Counted from the first letter of the stretch, positions 25,997-36,061 are shown. The stretch is 64,000 bases of DNA from Phormidium sp. OSCR (GCA_001314905.1 LJZT01000007.1:1-64000), one strand, 5' to 3'. Numbers and translations are program-made. Notes: generated from the sequence alone by a model not told the origin.

Positions 25997-27955
25997 ATGG
26001 TTGATTCAGCCCCATCCCCCATGCGTGAACGGTTTAGCGACAATGGGACCCAATCCGAGACGCCCCAGGCCCCCTGGACAATCGAAGATAGCGAAGATCT
26101 CTATCGCATCCGGGGTTGGGGCGATCCCTACTTCGGGATTAACTCCGCCGGCCATGTCACCGTCTCCCCCCAGGGCGATCGCGGCGGTTCCCTGGACCTC
26201 TATGAACTGGTTGAAGCCCTGAAAAAGCGCAACCTAGAACTCCCGCTACTACTGCGCTTCAGCGATATTCTCGAAGACCGAATCGAACGGATTAACGCCT
26301 GTTTCGCCAAGGCGATCGCCCGCTACAACTACCCCGGAGTCTATCGCGGCGTCTTTCCCGTCAAATGCAACCAGCAACGCCACATCATCGAAGACTTAGT
26401 GCGATTCGGCGCCCCCCATCACTTCGGCTTAGAAGCCGGTTCCAAACCCGAACTCCTCATCGCCTTAGCCAGCCTCAAAACCGCGAGTTCCCTTCTCATC
26501 TGCAACGGCTACAAGGATCGCGGCTATATCGAAACCGCCATGTTAGCCACGCGCCTAGGCCAACAGCCGATTATTGTCCTCGAACAACCCGAAGAAGTCC
26601 AATTAGTCATTTCCGTCAGTCAACAGTTAGGAATTAAACCCGTGGTGGGGGTTCGGGCCAAACTCAGTGCAAAAGGAATTGGCCGCTGGGGGGGTTCAAG
26701 TGGCGATCGCGCCAAATTCGGCCTCACCATTCCCGAAATCATCACCGCCGTCGAACAGTTACGCCAAGCCAATCTTCTCGATAGCTTACAACTGCTGCAC
26801 TACCACATCGGCTCACAAATCTCCTCCATCAGCGCCATCAAAGACGCCATCCGAGAAGCCAGCCAAATCTATGTCGAACTGGCCCAACTCGGGGCCAACA
26901 TGGCCTATCTCGACGTAGGAGGCGGCTTAGGCGTGGATTACGACGGTTCAAAAACCGACTTCTACGCCTCCAAAAACTACAATATGCAGAATTACGCCAA
27001 TGACATCGTGGCGGAAGTCAAAGAAGCCTGCGAAGAGAAACAACAAGCCGCACCCACCCTCATTAGTGAAAGTGGCCGGGCGATCGCCTCCCACCACTCC
27101 ATCCTGATTTTTAACGTCCTCGGAAGCAGTGACGCACCCTCGGGGATTCCTGAACCCAGCCCCGACAAAGAACATCTGATTCTACGCAACCTGCGGGAAA
27201 CCTACGACTCCATTACCCCAGAAACCTACCAAGAAGCCTATCACGACGCGATTCAATTCAAAGACGAAGCCAGCAGCCTCTTTAGTTTCGGCTATCTCAG
27301 CCTCACCGAACGGGCCAACGCCGAACAACTCTATTGGGCCTGTTGTCGCAAAATCTATGACATTGTTCGCCAACAAAGCGAAGTTCCCACAGAACTCGAA
27401 GTCCTCGAAAAAACCCTAGCCTCGATTTACTACGCCAACCTCTCCATTTTCCGATCCGCCCCCGACAGTTGGGCGATCGAGCAACTCTTTCCCATTCTCC
27501 CCATCCACCGTCTCAACGAAGAACCCAGTTTACGGGGAACCCTGGCCGATCTCACCTGCGACAGTGACGGAAAAATCGATCGCTTCATCGATCGCCTACA
27601 AGCCAAATCCATCCTAGAACTGCATCCCCTCAAGCCGGACGAACCCTATTATCTCGGAATGTTCCTCGTGGGGGCCTATCAAGAAATTATGGGAAATCTC
27701 CATAATCTCTTTGGCGACACCAACGCCGTCCACATCCATCTCACCCCCAATGGCTACGACATTGAACATCTCGTCAAGGGAAACACCATGACGGAGGTGT
27801 TGGAATATGTCGAATACAACGGCAAGGATTTACTCGAAAACATCCGCAAAGCCTCTGAAGCGGCCCTACAATCGGGCAAAATCTCGATTGAGGAGTCTCA
27901 GCGGCTGTTGCAGAACTATGAACAGAGTTTGCGTAGCTATACCTATTTAACGTAA
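25997..27955 (+). CDS. speA: Biosynthetic arginine decarboxylase
   Basis: 652 aa, PLP-dependent arginine decarboxylase (fold III) that makes agmatine, the first step of putrescine/spermidine synthesis. The PLP lysine is in FPVKCNQQRHI; DVGGGLGVDYDG binds the cofactor phosphate; SESGRAIASHHS and the C-terminal HIHLTPNGYDIEHLVKG complete the active site. The N-terminal WTIEDSEDLYRIRGWGDPYF is typical. I choose the ATG at 25997 (MVDSAPSPMRERF), preceded by GAGGA at 25985-25989; the frame is open upstream without similarity. A strong terminator follows. Argininosuccinate genes are not nearby, but argB lies 3 kb downstream. Confidence 0.96.
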   Translation: MVDSAPSPMRERFSDNGTQSETPQAPWTIEDSEDLYRIRGWGDPYFGINSAGHVTVSPQGDRGGSLDLYELVEALKKRNLELPLLLRFSDILEDRIERINACFAKAIARYNYPGVYRGVFPVKCNQQRHIIEDLVRFGAPHHFGLEAGSKPELLIALASLKTASSLLICNGYKDRGYIETAMLATRLGQQPIIVLEQPEEVQLVISVSQQLGIKPVVGVRAKLSAKGIGRWGGSSGDRAKFGLTIPEIITAVEQLRQANLLDSLQLLHYHIGSQISSISAIKDAIREASQIYVELAQLGANMAYLDVGGGLGVDYDGSKTDFYASKNYNMQNYANDIVAEVKEACEEKQQAAPTLISESGRAIASHHSILIFNVLGSSDAPSGIPEPSPDKEHLILRNLRETYDSITPETYQEAYHDAIQFKDEASSLFSFGYLSLTERANAEQLYWACCRKIYDIVRQQSEVPTELEVLEKTLASIYYANLSIFRSAPDSWAIEQLFPILPIHRLNEEPSLRGTLADLTCDSDGKIDRFIDRLQAKSILELHPLKPDEPYYLGMFLVGAYQEIMGNLHNLFGDTNAVHIHLTPNGYDIEHLVKGNTMTEVLEYVEYNGKDLLENIRKASEAALQSGKISIEESQRLLQNYEQSLRSYTYLT

Positions 27956-28003
27956 GTTAGTTAATAGTTAATAGTTAATAGTTAATAGTGAATAGTGAAT
28001 AAC
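27956..28003. repeat. Heptamer repeat array GTTAATA/GTGAATA
   Basis: Six units of GTTAATA/GTGAATA beginning within a few bases of the speA stop codon and running up to the speA terminator. Confidence 0.9.
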
Positions 28004-28007
28004 TTGG

Positions 28008-28033
28008 GGGCGTACTACCAGTACGCCCTTTTT
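28008..28033 (+). terminator. Rho-independent terminator of speA
   Basis: Perfect 9-bp stem GGGCGTACT / AGTACGCCC with a 3-nt loop followed by TTTTT. It lies between the convergent speA and hrcA genes. On the other strand there is no T run, so it serves speA. Confidence 0.92.
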
Positions 28034-28059
28034 GTTCTGGACTTCGCAACGCTTAACTT

Positions 28060-29157
28060 TTAACTGTCTAGGGTACTCAGTTGGTTGGAGAGGTAGTCGG
28101 CGGCGGCTTGGACCATGGTGATGGCCCCGTCGTAGGTCATGCGGGTGGGACCGAGGAGGCTGAGACTTCCGACTGCTTGGGAGCCTCGGCGATAGGTGGC
28201 CGAGACAAGGGTACACGATCGGATGGGTTCGAGGGGATTCTCTGAACCAATGCGGACATTGACACGGCGATCGCTCCTTGAGAGTTCCGACGGTTCAAAC
28301 ATCAGGGGAAACAGTTGTTCTTGTTCCTCTTCGAGAAGTTGTACCAGAGACTGGATCTGTTGCAACTCGGTAAACTCGGGCTGTCGGAGAACTTCGGCTA
28401 AGCCACTGATGGCCATGGGGCTAATGGTAGGAGGTTCGAGGCGTTGGGCCAAGTCCACAAACAGGGTTTTGAGGCTGTCGGCGTAGCGTTGGAATTGGCG
28501 ATCGAGTTCGCCCCAATCTAAGGCCGCTAAATCGGCGATGGTTTTCCCTCGTAACTGACTGTTGAGGAAATTGGAGAGGATTTGTAGTTCGCGCTCGAGA
28601 ATCTCAGGATCGAGGTCTTCCTCAGTCCCCTCACCGGAACTGGGACCACTCATCAACATCGATTGGGTTTGATAGGCATCGGTGACCACAATCAGCATCA
28701 CCTGACCGGGGTCAACTTGCAACAGTTGTAAATGGCGCAAACTGGCGGTGTGAAGTTGCGGGAGGGAGATGAGGGTAATATAGCCGCTGAGGGTCGAGAG
28801 AATTTGCGTCGCCCCACGTAACACCGCTTCAAGACTCCAGGTTTCCCAATTGAGGCGTTCTGCAAATAGCCGTTGGGCGCGATCGGCGAGGGTATCGGAA
28901 GGGGTCATCAAATAGTCCACATAGACGCGATACCCGAAATCCGAGGGAACTCGCCCGGCGGAGGTATGGGGTTGATACAACATCCCCGCTTTTTCGAGAA
29001 GTCCCATTCCTGAGCGAATGGTGGCAGAACTTACACTGAGATTATAGTCATCCACGAGGGATTTAGAGCCGACCGGTTCCGCCGTCGCAATGTAGTGACG
29101 GACGGTCGCCCAGAGAATCTGTTGTTGTCGATCCGTTAACGCGAATTGCCCAGTCAT
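28060..29157 (-). CDS. hrcA: Heat-inducible transcription repressor HrcA
   Basis: 365 aa repressor that binds CIRCE operators of groEL-type genes. The N-terminal winged helix (ALTDRQQQILWATVRHYIATAEPVGSKSLVDDY, about 4-37, with the recognition helix around SSATIRSGMGLLEKAG) is canonical, as is the DYLMTPSDTL linker. The C-terminal GAF-like dimerisation domain ends in LGPTRMTYDGAITMVQ, a family signature. Length is slightly above the usual 340-350. No heat-shock genes are adjacent, and I did not find a CIRCE element upstream. Confidence 0.93.
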   Translation of the reverse strand: MTGQFALTDRQQQILWATVRHYIATAEPVGSKSLVDDYNLSVSSATIRSGMGLLEKAGMLYQPHTSAGRVPSDFGYRVYVDYLMTPSDTLADRAQRLFAERLNWETWSLEAVLRGATQILSTLSGYITLISLPQLHTASLRHLQLLQVDPGQVMLIVVTDAYQTQSMLMSGPSSGEGTEEDLDPEILERELQILSNFLNSQLRGKTIADLAALDWGELDRQFQRYADSLKTLFVDLAQRLEPPTISPMAISGLAEVLRQPEFTELQQIQSLVQLLEEEQEQLFPLMFEPSELSRSDRRVNVRIGSENPLEPIRSCTLVSATYRRGSQAVGSLSLLGPTRMTYDGAITMVQAAADYLSNQLSTLDS

Positions 29158-29349
29158 TGATATCTGTGCCTAAGGTCTTGGTTGTAACGCCGGTAATCTT
29201 AAAAAAGGTTTTATGTTGTCCCTATCATAGACTGAGAGTTCCGATATGGGGGTTCAGGAAGAACGATCGCCGCCGAGGGTCAGGCTTTTCGCGATCGCCA
29301 AACCTCGATACACTGATGAGGCACAATCAGGCACTGTCCAAGCCAATCC

Positions 29350-29928
29350 ATGTCCGTTACCGATCGCCTACAAGGACTGAATATCTATCTAATTGGCATG
29401 ATGGGATCGGGGAAGAGTACCACCGGAACTCACCTCGCTCGTCAGCTTCACTATCGCTATTTTGACACTGATACCTTGATTGAACAGGTCGCGGGCCAGT
29501 CCGTCGGCGACATCTTCGCCCAAGAGGGGGAAGCAGCATTCCGACAACTCGAATCTCAGGTTCTCTGCGAGTTGTCCGCCTATCAGCGGTCTGTGATTTC
29601 CACGGGGGGCGGAATTGTGGTGGAGTTAAGCAACTGGGGCTTTTTACGTTGCGGCCTCGTCGTCTGGTTAGATGTCAGCCCAGATCTGCTGTTTCAACGT
29701 CTCCAGGCCGATCAGACTCGTCCTCTGTTGCAGACGGCCAATCCCCGTCAGACCCTAGAGACCATTTTAGACGAGCGGCGATCGCGTTACCAACAAGCCG
29801 ATTTACGCATCGAAGTCACCGCCGCCGATAGCCCAGAAGACGTCAGCCAACGGATTCTCGCCACCATCCCCCAAGTGGTGAAGGCCAAGTCCACCCCATC
29901 CGAAACCGCCAATGGGACTTACACTTAA
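29350..29928 (+). CDS. aroK: Shikimate kinase
   Basis: 192 aa. Phosphorylates shikimate in aromatic amino acid and chorismate synthesis. The P-loop GMMGSGKST (16-24), the shikimate-binding FDTDTLIEQ, the Walker-like STGGGIV and the lid region RPLLQ are all present. A C-terminal tail of about 20 residues runs past the usual end. The last 17 bp overlap the start of the next gene, a putative methyltransferase, suggesting translational coupling. Confidence 0.95.
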   Translation: MSVTDRLQGLNIYLIGMMGSGKSTTGTHLARQLHYRYFDTDTLIEQVAGQSVGDIFAQEGEAAFRQLESQVLCELSAYQRSVISTGGGIVVELSNWGFLRCGLVVWLDVSPDLLFQRLQADQTRPLLQTANPRQTLETILDERRSRYQQADLRIEVTAADSPEDVSQRILATIPQVVKAKSTPSETANGTYT

Positions 29929-30601
29929 ACAGGTTGTTCCCTGGGGGCGATCGCTGGCCGACTACCGCCAAATGTTCGCCCTAACCGACGCTGATTTAGC
30001 AGGGTCAATCCTCGACTCTGCGGCGGGGCCATCGAGTTTCAACGCCGAAGCCACGGCCCAAGGAACCTCAGTGATCTCGTGTGATCCCATCTATCAGTTT
30101 TCCGTCGCCGAGATTCAGCAACGGATTCAGCAGACCTATCCTAAAATTATTGAGGCCTTAGACGATAACCGCGATCGCTTCGTCTGGGACAACTTCAGCA
30201 GCCCCCAGCATCTCGGGGAGGTCCGTCTGGCCACCATGGATCGCTTTTTGGCGGATTTCCCCCAAGGAATCGCCCAAAAACGCTATCTAACCCAGACACT
30301 ACCACAACTCTCCTTCGAGACGGGTCAATTCGACCTGGCCCTCTGTGGCCATCTCCTGTTTAGCTATTCCGAACAACTTGACCTCGACTTTCACCTCAAC
30401 GCCATCCAGGAACTGGCCCGCGTCGCCCGAGAGGTACGAATTTTCCCAATTGTGACCAACTTCGCCGGAGACATCTCTCCCCATTTAGATCCCATCCTGG
30501 CCCAACTCCCCCAGGCTGGCTATACTCTCAAAGTTGAAACCGTCCCCTACGAGTTTCAGCGCGGCGGAAAGCAAATGTTACGGATATTCCCCGCCCAGTA
30601 G
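29912..30601 (+). CDS. Putative class I SAM-dependent methyltransferase
   Basis: 229 aa. The Rossmann-like core has the motif I region ILDSAAGPSSFNAEA (about 33-47), a motif II acidic end in VISCDPIYQF, and a motif IV-like DLALCGHLLFSYSEQLD, followed by a helix and RIFPIV strand. This order fits a class I methyltransferase. Substrate unknown. The 17-bp overlap with aroK suggests that the two genes are cotranscribed, but there is no clear pathway link. Confidence 0.72.
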   Translation: MGLTLKQVVPWGRSLADYRQMFALTDADLAGSILDSAAGPSSFNAEATAQGTSVISCDPIYQFSVAEIQQRIQQTYPKIIEALDDNRDRFVWDNFSSPQHLGEVRLATMDRFLADFPQGIAQKRYLTQTLPQLSFETGQFDLALCGHLLFSYSEQLDLDFHLNAIQELARVAREVRIFPIVTNFAGDISPHLDPILAQLPQAGYTLKVETVPYEFQRGGKQMLRIFPAQ

Positions 30602-30738
30602 CGCCATTTCTGCCCCATAACTGTTCACCAATAACCGTTTCACGACCCCCTTAAGGGTTAACTATTAACGTTGCAGGGCAACCACAAACCCCGAAGAGAA
30701 AGGACGTACCTTTCCTTTATAGTCCCCCCTACGTCTTT

Positions 30739-30837
30739 CCCCTCCTGGGAGGGGTGCCCGGAGGGCGGGGTGGGTTATCCGGTGTTCCCTGTTCCCCGTT
30801 CCCTGTTCCCTGTTCCCTGTTCCCTGTTCCCTATTCC
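30739..30837. repeat. Palindromic element copy 6 plus heptamer repeats before argB
   Basis: Forward-orientation palindromic element (30739-30776: CCCCTCC-TGG-GAGGGG followed by TGCCCGGAGGGCGGGGTGGGTT), then about seven TTCCCTG heptamers (30781-30837). The array ends 5 bp before the argB start codon, so it contains the whole potential ribosome-binding region of argB. Confidence 0.9.
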
Positions 30838-30842
30838 CCAAA

Positions 30843-31760
30843 ATGCCAAACGAACGCAAAGATCTCCGAGAAGCCGACGCCACCCGAGTTCAAGTTCTCA
30901 GCGAAGCCCTCCCCTATATCCAGCAATTCGCCGGACGGACAGTGGTGATTAAATATGGTGGGGCAGCCATGAAGGACTCCCAACTGAAAGATAAAGTGGT
31001 TCGGGATGTGGTGTTCCTCTCCTGTGTGGGACTGCGGCCCGTGGTGGTTCACGGCGGCGGCCCAGAAATCAACACCTGGCTAGAGAAACTCAACATCGAA
31101 CCCCAGTTCAAAGATGGTTTGCGAGTCACAGACGCCGCCACCATGGATGTGGTGGAAATGGTTTTAGTCGGACGAGTCAACAAGGAACTCGTCGCCCTCA
31201 TCAACGCCGCTGGCGGCCAAGCGGTGGGACTCTGTGGCAAGGATGGGAATTTGATTCAAGCCCGCCCCCAGGGGCAAGAGGGGATTGGCTTTGTCGGGGA
31301 AGTGGCCTCGGTGAATCCCTCGCTGATTGAGTCGTTGGTTGCAAGCGGATATGTCCCGGTGGTGTCGAGTGTGGCAGCCGATGAACATGGCCAAGCCTAT
31401 AATGTCAATGCCGATACGGTGGCCGGCGAGATTGCGGCGGCGTTGGGGGCGGAAAAACTGATTCTGTTAACGGATACGGCGGGAATCCTCAAGGATTATC
31501 ACGACCCCAGTACCTTAATTTATAGTTTGAACATCCAAGAAGCCCGCCAGTTAATTGATGACGGAATTGTGGCGGGGGGCATGATTCCTAAGGTCAATTG
31601 TTGTGTGCGATCGCTGGCCCAAGGTGTGGGCGCTGCCCATATTTTGGATGGACGCATCCCCCATGCGTTACTGTTAGAAATTTTCACGGATTCGGGGATT
31701 GGTTCGATGATTGTTGCTTCGGATTATAGTCGTTCGATTTGGGAGTTGAGTCGGGAGTAA
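30843..31760 (+). CDS. argB: Acetylglutamate kinase
   Basis: 305 aa amino-acid kinase family enzyme that phosphorylates N-acetylglutamate in arginine synthesis. The substrate loops KYGGAAM (about 38-44), VVHGGGPEI (about 68-76), and ATP-site motifs LLTDTAGIL and [10 protein letters not shown] are complete. In cyanobacteria NAGK is activated by PII (GlnB) and feedback-inhibited by arginine, and the N-terminal helix (about 10-28) and C-terminal signature [11 protein letters not shown] required for that are present. Oddly, no Shine-Dalgarno sequence precedes the ATG; the upstream 60 bp is heptamer repeat DNA. Repeat DNA also starts directly after the stop. Confidence 0.96.
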   Translation: MPNERKDLREADATRVQVLSEALPYIQQFAGRTVVIKYGGAAMKDSQLKDKVVRDVVFLSCVGLRPVVVHGGGPEINTWLEKLNIEPQFKDGLRVTDAATMDVVEMVLVGRVNKELVALINAAGGQAVGLCGKDGNLIQARPQGQEGIGFVGEVASVNPSLIESLVASGYVPVVSSVAADEHGQAYNVNADTVAGEIAAALGAEKLILLTDTAGILKDYHDPSTLIYSLNIQEARQLIDDGIVAGGMIPKVNCCVRSLAQGVGAAHILDGRIPHALLLEIFTDSGIGSMIVASDYSRSIWELSRE

Positions 31761-31831
31761 GGCAAGAGGCAAGAGGCAAGAGGCAAGAGGCAGAACCCAC
31801 CCCGCCCTCCGGGCACCCCTCCCAGGAGGGG
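31760..31831. repeat. Heptamer GGCAAGA array plus palindromic element, copy 7
   Basis: Four or five GGCAAGA units starting at the argB stop codon, then a reverse-orientation palindromic element (31794-31831). argB is therefore bracketed by the same two repeat types in opposite orientation. Confidence 0.9.
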
Positions 31832-31912
31832 AAGATGTCGTGGGGGCGAAAAATTTTTCGCCCCTACATTGGCCATTTGGTTGAAAATTGTCAGAAGGCA
31901 CTACAATTTTTT

Positions 31913-33580
31913 CTAAAAGCGTTCGCGGATCATAAAAATAAGGAGAGATTTCAGGAAAAAGAATGCTGATAGTCCGGAAATGCAAAAGGCAATAAACGCC
32001 GCAATTGGGTAAGTTCCTGAGAGAAAAACAGCACCGGAAAGAATAGAAAATCCTGTGATACAGGCATAGACTAATACCGTTAACATGAGTTGAATCCGCT
32101 GCATTTGTCGCTCAAGTTCTGGGGAATTGGTGCGGAATTGAAACTCGCCTCGTTCGAGTCGTCCCTCAAGTTCTCGTAGTAACACTTCTGCCCGACTGGG
32201 GCGATTAAAGCGTTGATTGATAAAGCCTTTGGCTTGACGGGTAATCTCACCAAATACCTGTCCTCGTCCACTTTGATTTTCCACCACCAACGTTTTAACA
32301 AAGGGTTTAGCACAACCAATTAGGCTATATTGACTGTCTAATGTGCGGGCAATGCCATCGAGGGTTCCTAGGGCTTTTAAGACAAAGGTCATTTGGGCGG
32401 GAAGTCGGAACGGTTGCTGTTCAAACATGGTGTAGAGTTCCCGTTTGAGTTGGCCAAATTCCTGAAATTCAATGGGGCGATCGCGAAAGCGATCTAAGGC
32501 AAATTGCACCAGATTTCGCACGGGAGTCATGTCTGAGAGTTCCTCAACTAATCCCATGGAAATGAGCGTTTCTAGGACTTCATCGGTGTCTTTGCGCAAG
32601 ACAGCAAAGAAACTTCGCGTCATTTCGGTTTGATTGAGGGAGTTAATCTCGGACATCATGCCAAAGTCATAGAAAATAATCTGTCCCTCTGGGGTGACAG
32701 CCATATTTCCCGGATGCGGATCGGTATGAAAAAAGCCATCGATTAACAGTTGTTTGAGATAGCAGCCAATCCCCATAACGTTGAGTTCCCGGAGATTGAT
32801 ACCAATGGATTCTAAGGTTTCTTTGTCATTGATTTTAATCCCAGGCAGATATTCAAGGGTTAGGACTTTTGAGGTGGTATAACGCCAATAGACTTTCGGC
32901 ACTAAGATGGTTTCTGAATCCTCAAAGTTACTCCGAAAGCGCTCGGCATTTTTGCCTTCATGAATATAGTCTATTTCTTCGTAAATATAGGTTCTAAATT
33001 CGTTGTAAATCGATTCTAGGTCATATTTACGAGTCCAATGAAATAAACGCTCAGCTAAAACAACCTGTTGATAGAGAACTTGAAAGTCTAAATTAAAGAG
33101 TTTTTCTAAACCCGGTCGCTGCACTTTTACAACGACATCTTCTCCCGTGTGGAGACGAGCTTTGTGAACCTGTCCTAAACTGGCGGCCGCAATGGGATGA
33201 TAATCAAAATCCCGATAAAGGCTATGGAGGGAATTTTTGAGTTCTGTCTCAATCAGGGCGATCGCCTCATCGGAGGAAAACGGGGGAACTTTATCTTGTA
33301 GTTGCGAGAGGGCGCGGATATATTCGAGGGGTAATAAGTCCCCCCGCGTCGAGAGGGCCTGACCGATTTTAATAAAGGTTGGCCCCAAATCGAGGAGCGT
33401 ATTCACCAACCACTGGGCGCGACGTTGACGATGTTTGGAATCACGTTTTCCCCGCAGGCGATCGCAGCCGAGAAACCACAACAGCTTGGCCGTCGCCGCA
33501 AAAATTTCCACCTGGCGGGCGAACAGGGAGCCTCGGGTGCGTTGCCAACGCAAGGGTTTCGGAGATGCTTTCACTAACAT
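31913..33580 (-). CDS. ABC1/UbiB (AarF) family protein kinase-like protein
   Basis: 555 aa UbiB/ABC1 atypical kinase-like ATPase. Key motifs in order: the KxGQ-type IKIGQALSTRGDLLP (about 72-86), the A-rich nucleotide loop AAASLGQVHKA, VVKVQRPG with the kinase lysine, HTDPHPGNMAV catalytic loop, and DFGMM metal-binding motif. Two C-terminal membrane helices (about 500-550) end the protein. Family members support quinone synthesis (ubiquinone, and in cyanobacteria and plastids prenylquinone metabolism or stress response). No quinone-pathway genes are adjacent. Divergent from comB. Confidence 0.9.
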   Translation of the reverse strand: MLVKASPKPLRWQRTRGSLFARQVEIFAATAKLLWFLGCDRLRGKRDSKHRQRRAQWLVNTLLDLGPTFIKIGQALSTRGDLLPLEYIRALSQLQDKVPPFSSDEAIALIETELKNSLHSLYRDFDYHPIAAASLGQVHKARLHTGEDVVVKVQRPGLEKLFNLDFQVLYQQVVLAERLFHWTRKYDLESIYNEFRTYIYEEIDYIHEGKNAERFRSNFEDSETILVPKVYWRYTTSKVLTLEYLPGIKINDKETLESIGINLRELNVMGIGCYLKQLLIDGFFHTDPHPGNMAVTPEGQIIFYDFGMMSEINSLNQTEMTRSFFAVLRKDTDEVLETLISMGLVEELSDMTPVRNLVQFALDRFRDRPIEFQEFGQLKRELYTMFEQQPFRLPAQMTFVLKALGTLDGIARTLDSQYSLIGCAKPFVKTLVVENQSGRGQVFGEITRQAKGFINQRFNRPSRAEVLLRELEGRLERGEFQFRTNSPELERQMQRIQLMLTVLVYACITGFSILSGAVFLSGTYPIAAFIAFCISGLSAFFFLKSLLIFMIRERF

Positions 33581-33751
33581 AGACGGGGATCGAGCGAGGG
33601 GATAGATGGATTAAAACGGCTCAGACCGCTGAGGGGTCCATCTCTCGCCAACGGTTCTTTCAAAACAGGTTGCACTATAGGAAGTTTAGGCGAAAATTGC
33701 CCTCAATAGGAGGTCACAGGGATTTCATTGGCATGAACACATCCTGATAGG

Positions 33752-34528
33752 ATGAAGGGCGTTGTTGATGTCAAATTACCCCCAATTGCTGTGAAGGTTT
33801 ATTGTTATCACACTCCCGAACTTACCCCGGTTGAGCCAATCCCCGCCTGTGCGGTGGCCATCGATGTTCTCCGGGCCACCACCACCATCGCCACAGTCCT
33901 CGCGGCTGGAGCCGAAGCGGTACAAGCCTTTAGCGATATCGATAAACTCATGGCGGCCAGCGACGGCTGGGACCCCTCAAAACGCTTACGAGCGGGGGAA
34001 CGGGGCGGTGCCAGGGTGGAGGGCTGCGATTTTGGCAATTCCCCCCTCGAATATGAGCGCGATCGCGTCTCAGGCTGTCGTCTATTCCTCAGTACCACCA
34101 ACGGAACTCGCGCCCTGCAACGGGTTGAAGCCGCGCCGATTCTCCTGACAGCGGCTTTAGTTAATCGCCGGGCCGTGGTGGAGTTTTTGGTCCAAAATCG
34201 ACCGGAAACGGTCTATTTGGTGGGGTCTGGCTGGCAAGGGAGTTACTCCCTAGAGGATACGGTCTGTGCGGGAGCAATTGTCGCCAGTCTGCTGGAGTCG
34301 GGGTCTTTCAACCTGGGGGAACTGGCGGGAAATGATGAAACGGTGGCCGCCTTGGCGTTATATGAACAATGGCGCGATCGCCTGGTGGACTTGATGGCGA
34401 TCGCCAGTCACGGCCAACGCCTGTTACGACTCAACTGTAACGCCGATTTAGAGTATTGCGCCCAGGAAGATATCCTCGATGTCTTACCGCGACAACAAGA
34501 CCCCGGAGTTTTGACCGCCCACACCTAG
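33752..34528 (+). CDS. comB: 2-phosphosulfolactate phosphatase
   Basis: 258 aa ComB-family phosphatase. The conserved core includes [49 protein letters not shown] and the C-terminal [11 protein letters not shown]. The enzyme removes phosphate from 2-phosphosulfolactate. Cyanobacteria carry it without the rest of coenzyme M synthesis, so sulfolactate or a side function is inferred. A GTG at 33791 gives [13 protein letters not shown], which matches the usual family N-terminus better than the ATG at 33752; the start is therefore open. The stop codon is the first TAG of a 13-bp tandem repeat. Confidence 0.9.
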   Translation: MKGVVDVKLPPIAVKVYCYHTPELTPVEPIPACAVAIDVLRATTTIATVLAAGAEAVQAFSDIDKLMAASDGWDPSKRLRAGERGGARVEGCDFGNSPLEYERDRVSGCRLFLSTTNGTRALQRVEAAPILLTAALVNRRAVVEFLVQNRPETVYLVGSGWQGSYSLEDTVCAGAIVASLLESGSFNLGELAGNDETVAALALYEQWRDRLVDLMAIASHGQRLLRLNCNADLEYCAQEDILDVLPRQQDPGVLTAHT

Positions 34529-34564
34529 CCCCAAACCCTAGCCCCAAACCCTAGCCCCAAACCC
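34526..34564. repeat. 13-bp tandem repeat TAGCCCCAAACCC, three copies
   Basis: Three exact copies of a 13-mer, the first one starting with the comB stop codon TAG. Each copy therefore supplies another TAG: the second and third are in shifted frames because 13 is not a multiple of 3. Confidence 0.92.
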
Positions 34565-34622
34565 TAGGCTACGATAAAATGCAAGATTCAGCGACTGTCT
34601 TGATTGAGAGTATTGAGTAATA

Positions 34623-35858
34623 ATGGCAACGATTAACGAGAATTACCTAAAACTGAAAGCGGGCTATTTATTCCCAGAAATTGCCCGTCGTGTGGCGGCG
34701 TTTACTGAGGCAAACCCCGATGCCCCGATTATTAAATTGGGCATTGGCGATGTCACGGAACCCCTGCCGAACGCCTGTTTAGAAGCCATGTCGAAGGCGG
34801 TAGCGGAAATGGGCGATCGCGCCACGTTCAAAGGCTATGGCCCCGAACAAGGCTATGGTTGGCTACGGGAGAAAATCGCCGCCCAAGATTTTCAAGCCCG
34901 CAATTGTGACATTGATGCGTCGGAAGTTTTTGTCTCCGATGGGGCAAAATGTGACACAGGAAATATCCTCGATATTTTTGGCAAAGATAATCGTATTGCT
35001 GTCACCGACCCCGTCTATCCCGTCTATGTGGATACCAACGTTATGGCCGGACATACCGGCCCCGCTAACGACGATGGGAAATATGAGGGCTTAGTCTATA
35101 TGCCCATTTCAGCGGACAACAATTTTACCGCCGAAATTCCCTCGGAAAAAGTGGATTTGGTCTATCTTTGTTTCCCCAACAACCCCACCGGGGCAACGGC
35201 AACGAAAGAGCATTTAAAAGCCTGGGTCGATTACGCACGGGAACATCAAGCGATTATCTTGTTTGATGCCGCTTATGAAGCCTTCATTACCGACCCCAGT
35301 TTGCCCCATTCTATCTATGAAATTGAAGGGGCTAAAGATTGCGCGATCGAGTTCCGGTCCTTCTCCAAAAATGCCGGGTTTACGGGGACTCGTTGCGCCT
35401 ACACCGTGGTTCCCAAAACCCTAACGGCCAAAACATCTAGCGGGGAAACCGTGCAACTGCATCAACTCTGGAATCGTCGCCAATCTACTAAGTTCAACGG
35501 TGTTTCCTACATCGTGCAACGGGGGGCAGAAGCGGTCTATTCCGAGGCAGGACAGGGGCAAATCAAGGCGTTAGTGGGCTTTTACTTGGAAAACGCTAAA
35601 ATCATCTGCGATCGCCTCAGCAACGCCGGTTTAACGGTCTATGGTGGTGTGAATGCACCCTATGTCTGGGTGAAAACCCCCAATGGCCTATCCAGTTGGG
35701 AGTTCTTCGATAAACTCCTGCAAACGGCCAATGTTGTGGGAACACCGGGTTCTGGCTTTGGGGCCGCCGGTGAAGGCTATTTCCGCATTTCGGCTTTTAA
35801 CAGCCGCGTCAATGTCGAAGAAGCGATGACTCGTGTGACGCAAAACTTCAAGGTTTAA
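34623..35858 (+). CDS. dapL: LL-diaminopimelate aminotransferase
   Basis: 411 aa PLP-dependent fold I aminotransferase that makes LL-diaminopimelate directly from tetrahydrodipicolinate, the lysine/peptidoglycan route used by cyanobacteria and plants. The N-terminal [24 protein letters not shown] is the family signature. The PLP lysine is in [14 protein letters not shown]. The conserved [11 protein letters not shown] and DAAYEAFI segments are present. Length is exactly typical. It follows comB by about 95 bp and ends in a terminator. Confidence 0.96.
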   Translation: MATINENYLKLKAGYLFPEIARRVAAFTEANPDAPIIKLGIGDVTEPLPNACLEAMSKAVAEMGDRATFKGYGPEQGYGWLREKIAAQDFQARNCDIDASEVFVSDGAKCDTGNILDIFGKDNRIAVTDPVYPVYVDTNVMAGHTGPANDDGKYEGLVYMPISADNNFTAEIPSEKVDLVYLCFPNNPTGATATKEHLKAWVDYAREHQAIILFDAAYEAFITDPSLPHSIYEIEGAKDCAIEFRSFSKNAGFTGTRCAYTVVPKTLTAKTSSGETVQLHQLWNRRQSTKFNGVSYIVQRGAEAVYSEAGQGQIKALVGFYLENAKIICDRLSNAGLTVYGGVNAPYVWVKTPNGLSSWEFFDKLLQTANVVGTPGSGFGAAGEGYFRISAFNSRVNVEEAMTRVTQNFKV

Positions 35859-35885
35859 CTGAAAGGTTTAACTGATTCGACTCCT

Positions 35886-35952
35886 AGCCGGGTTTCTCCA
35901 TCATGGATCTTGCATTATGGCTCGATTGACTGATGTGGGAACCCGGCTTTTT
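35886..35952 (+). terminator. Terminator after dapL
   Basis: Nine-bp perfect inverted repeat AGCCGGGTT / AACCCGGCT separated by 45 nt and followed by TTTTT. The long loop is unusual, but the stem and T run are strong. It lies 28 bp after the dapL stop codon. Confidence 0.72.
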
Positions 35953-36061
35953 ACTGGGTTGCGGCCAGCGATGTAAAGTTTTGTCACAAAAAACGGCAAT
36001 TTACGTAAAACTCGCCCCCTTAAACCGACAGACTAAGGACAGGGTTTTAAGCGAGTGATCC

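Noticed and set aside
28060-29349. A CIRCE operator near hrcA
   Set aside because: No TTAGCACTC-N9-GAGTGCTAA-like inverted repeat was found in the region upstream of hrcA.
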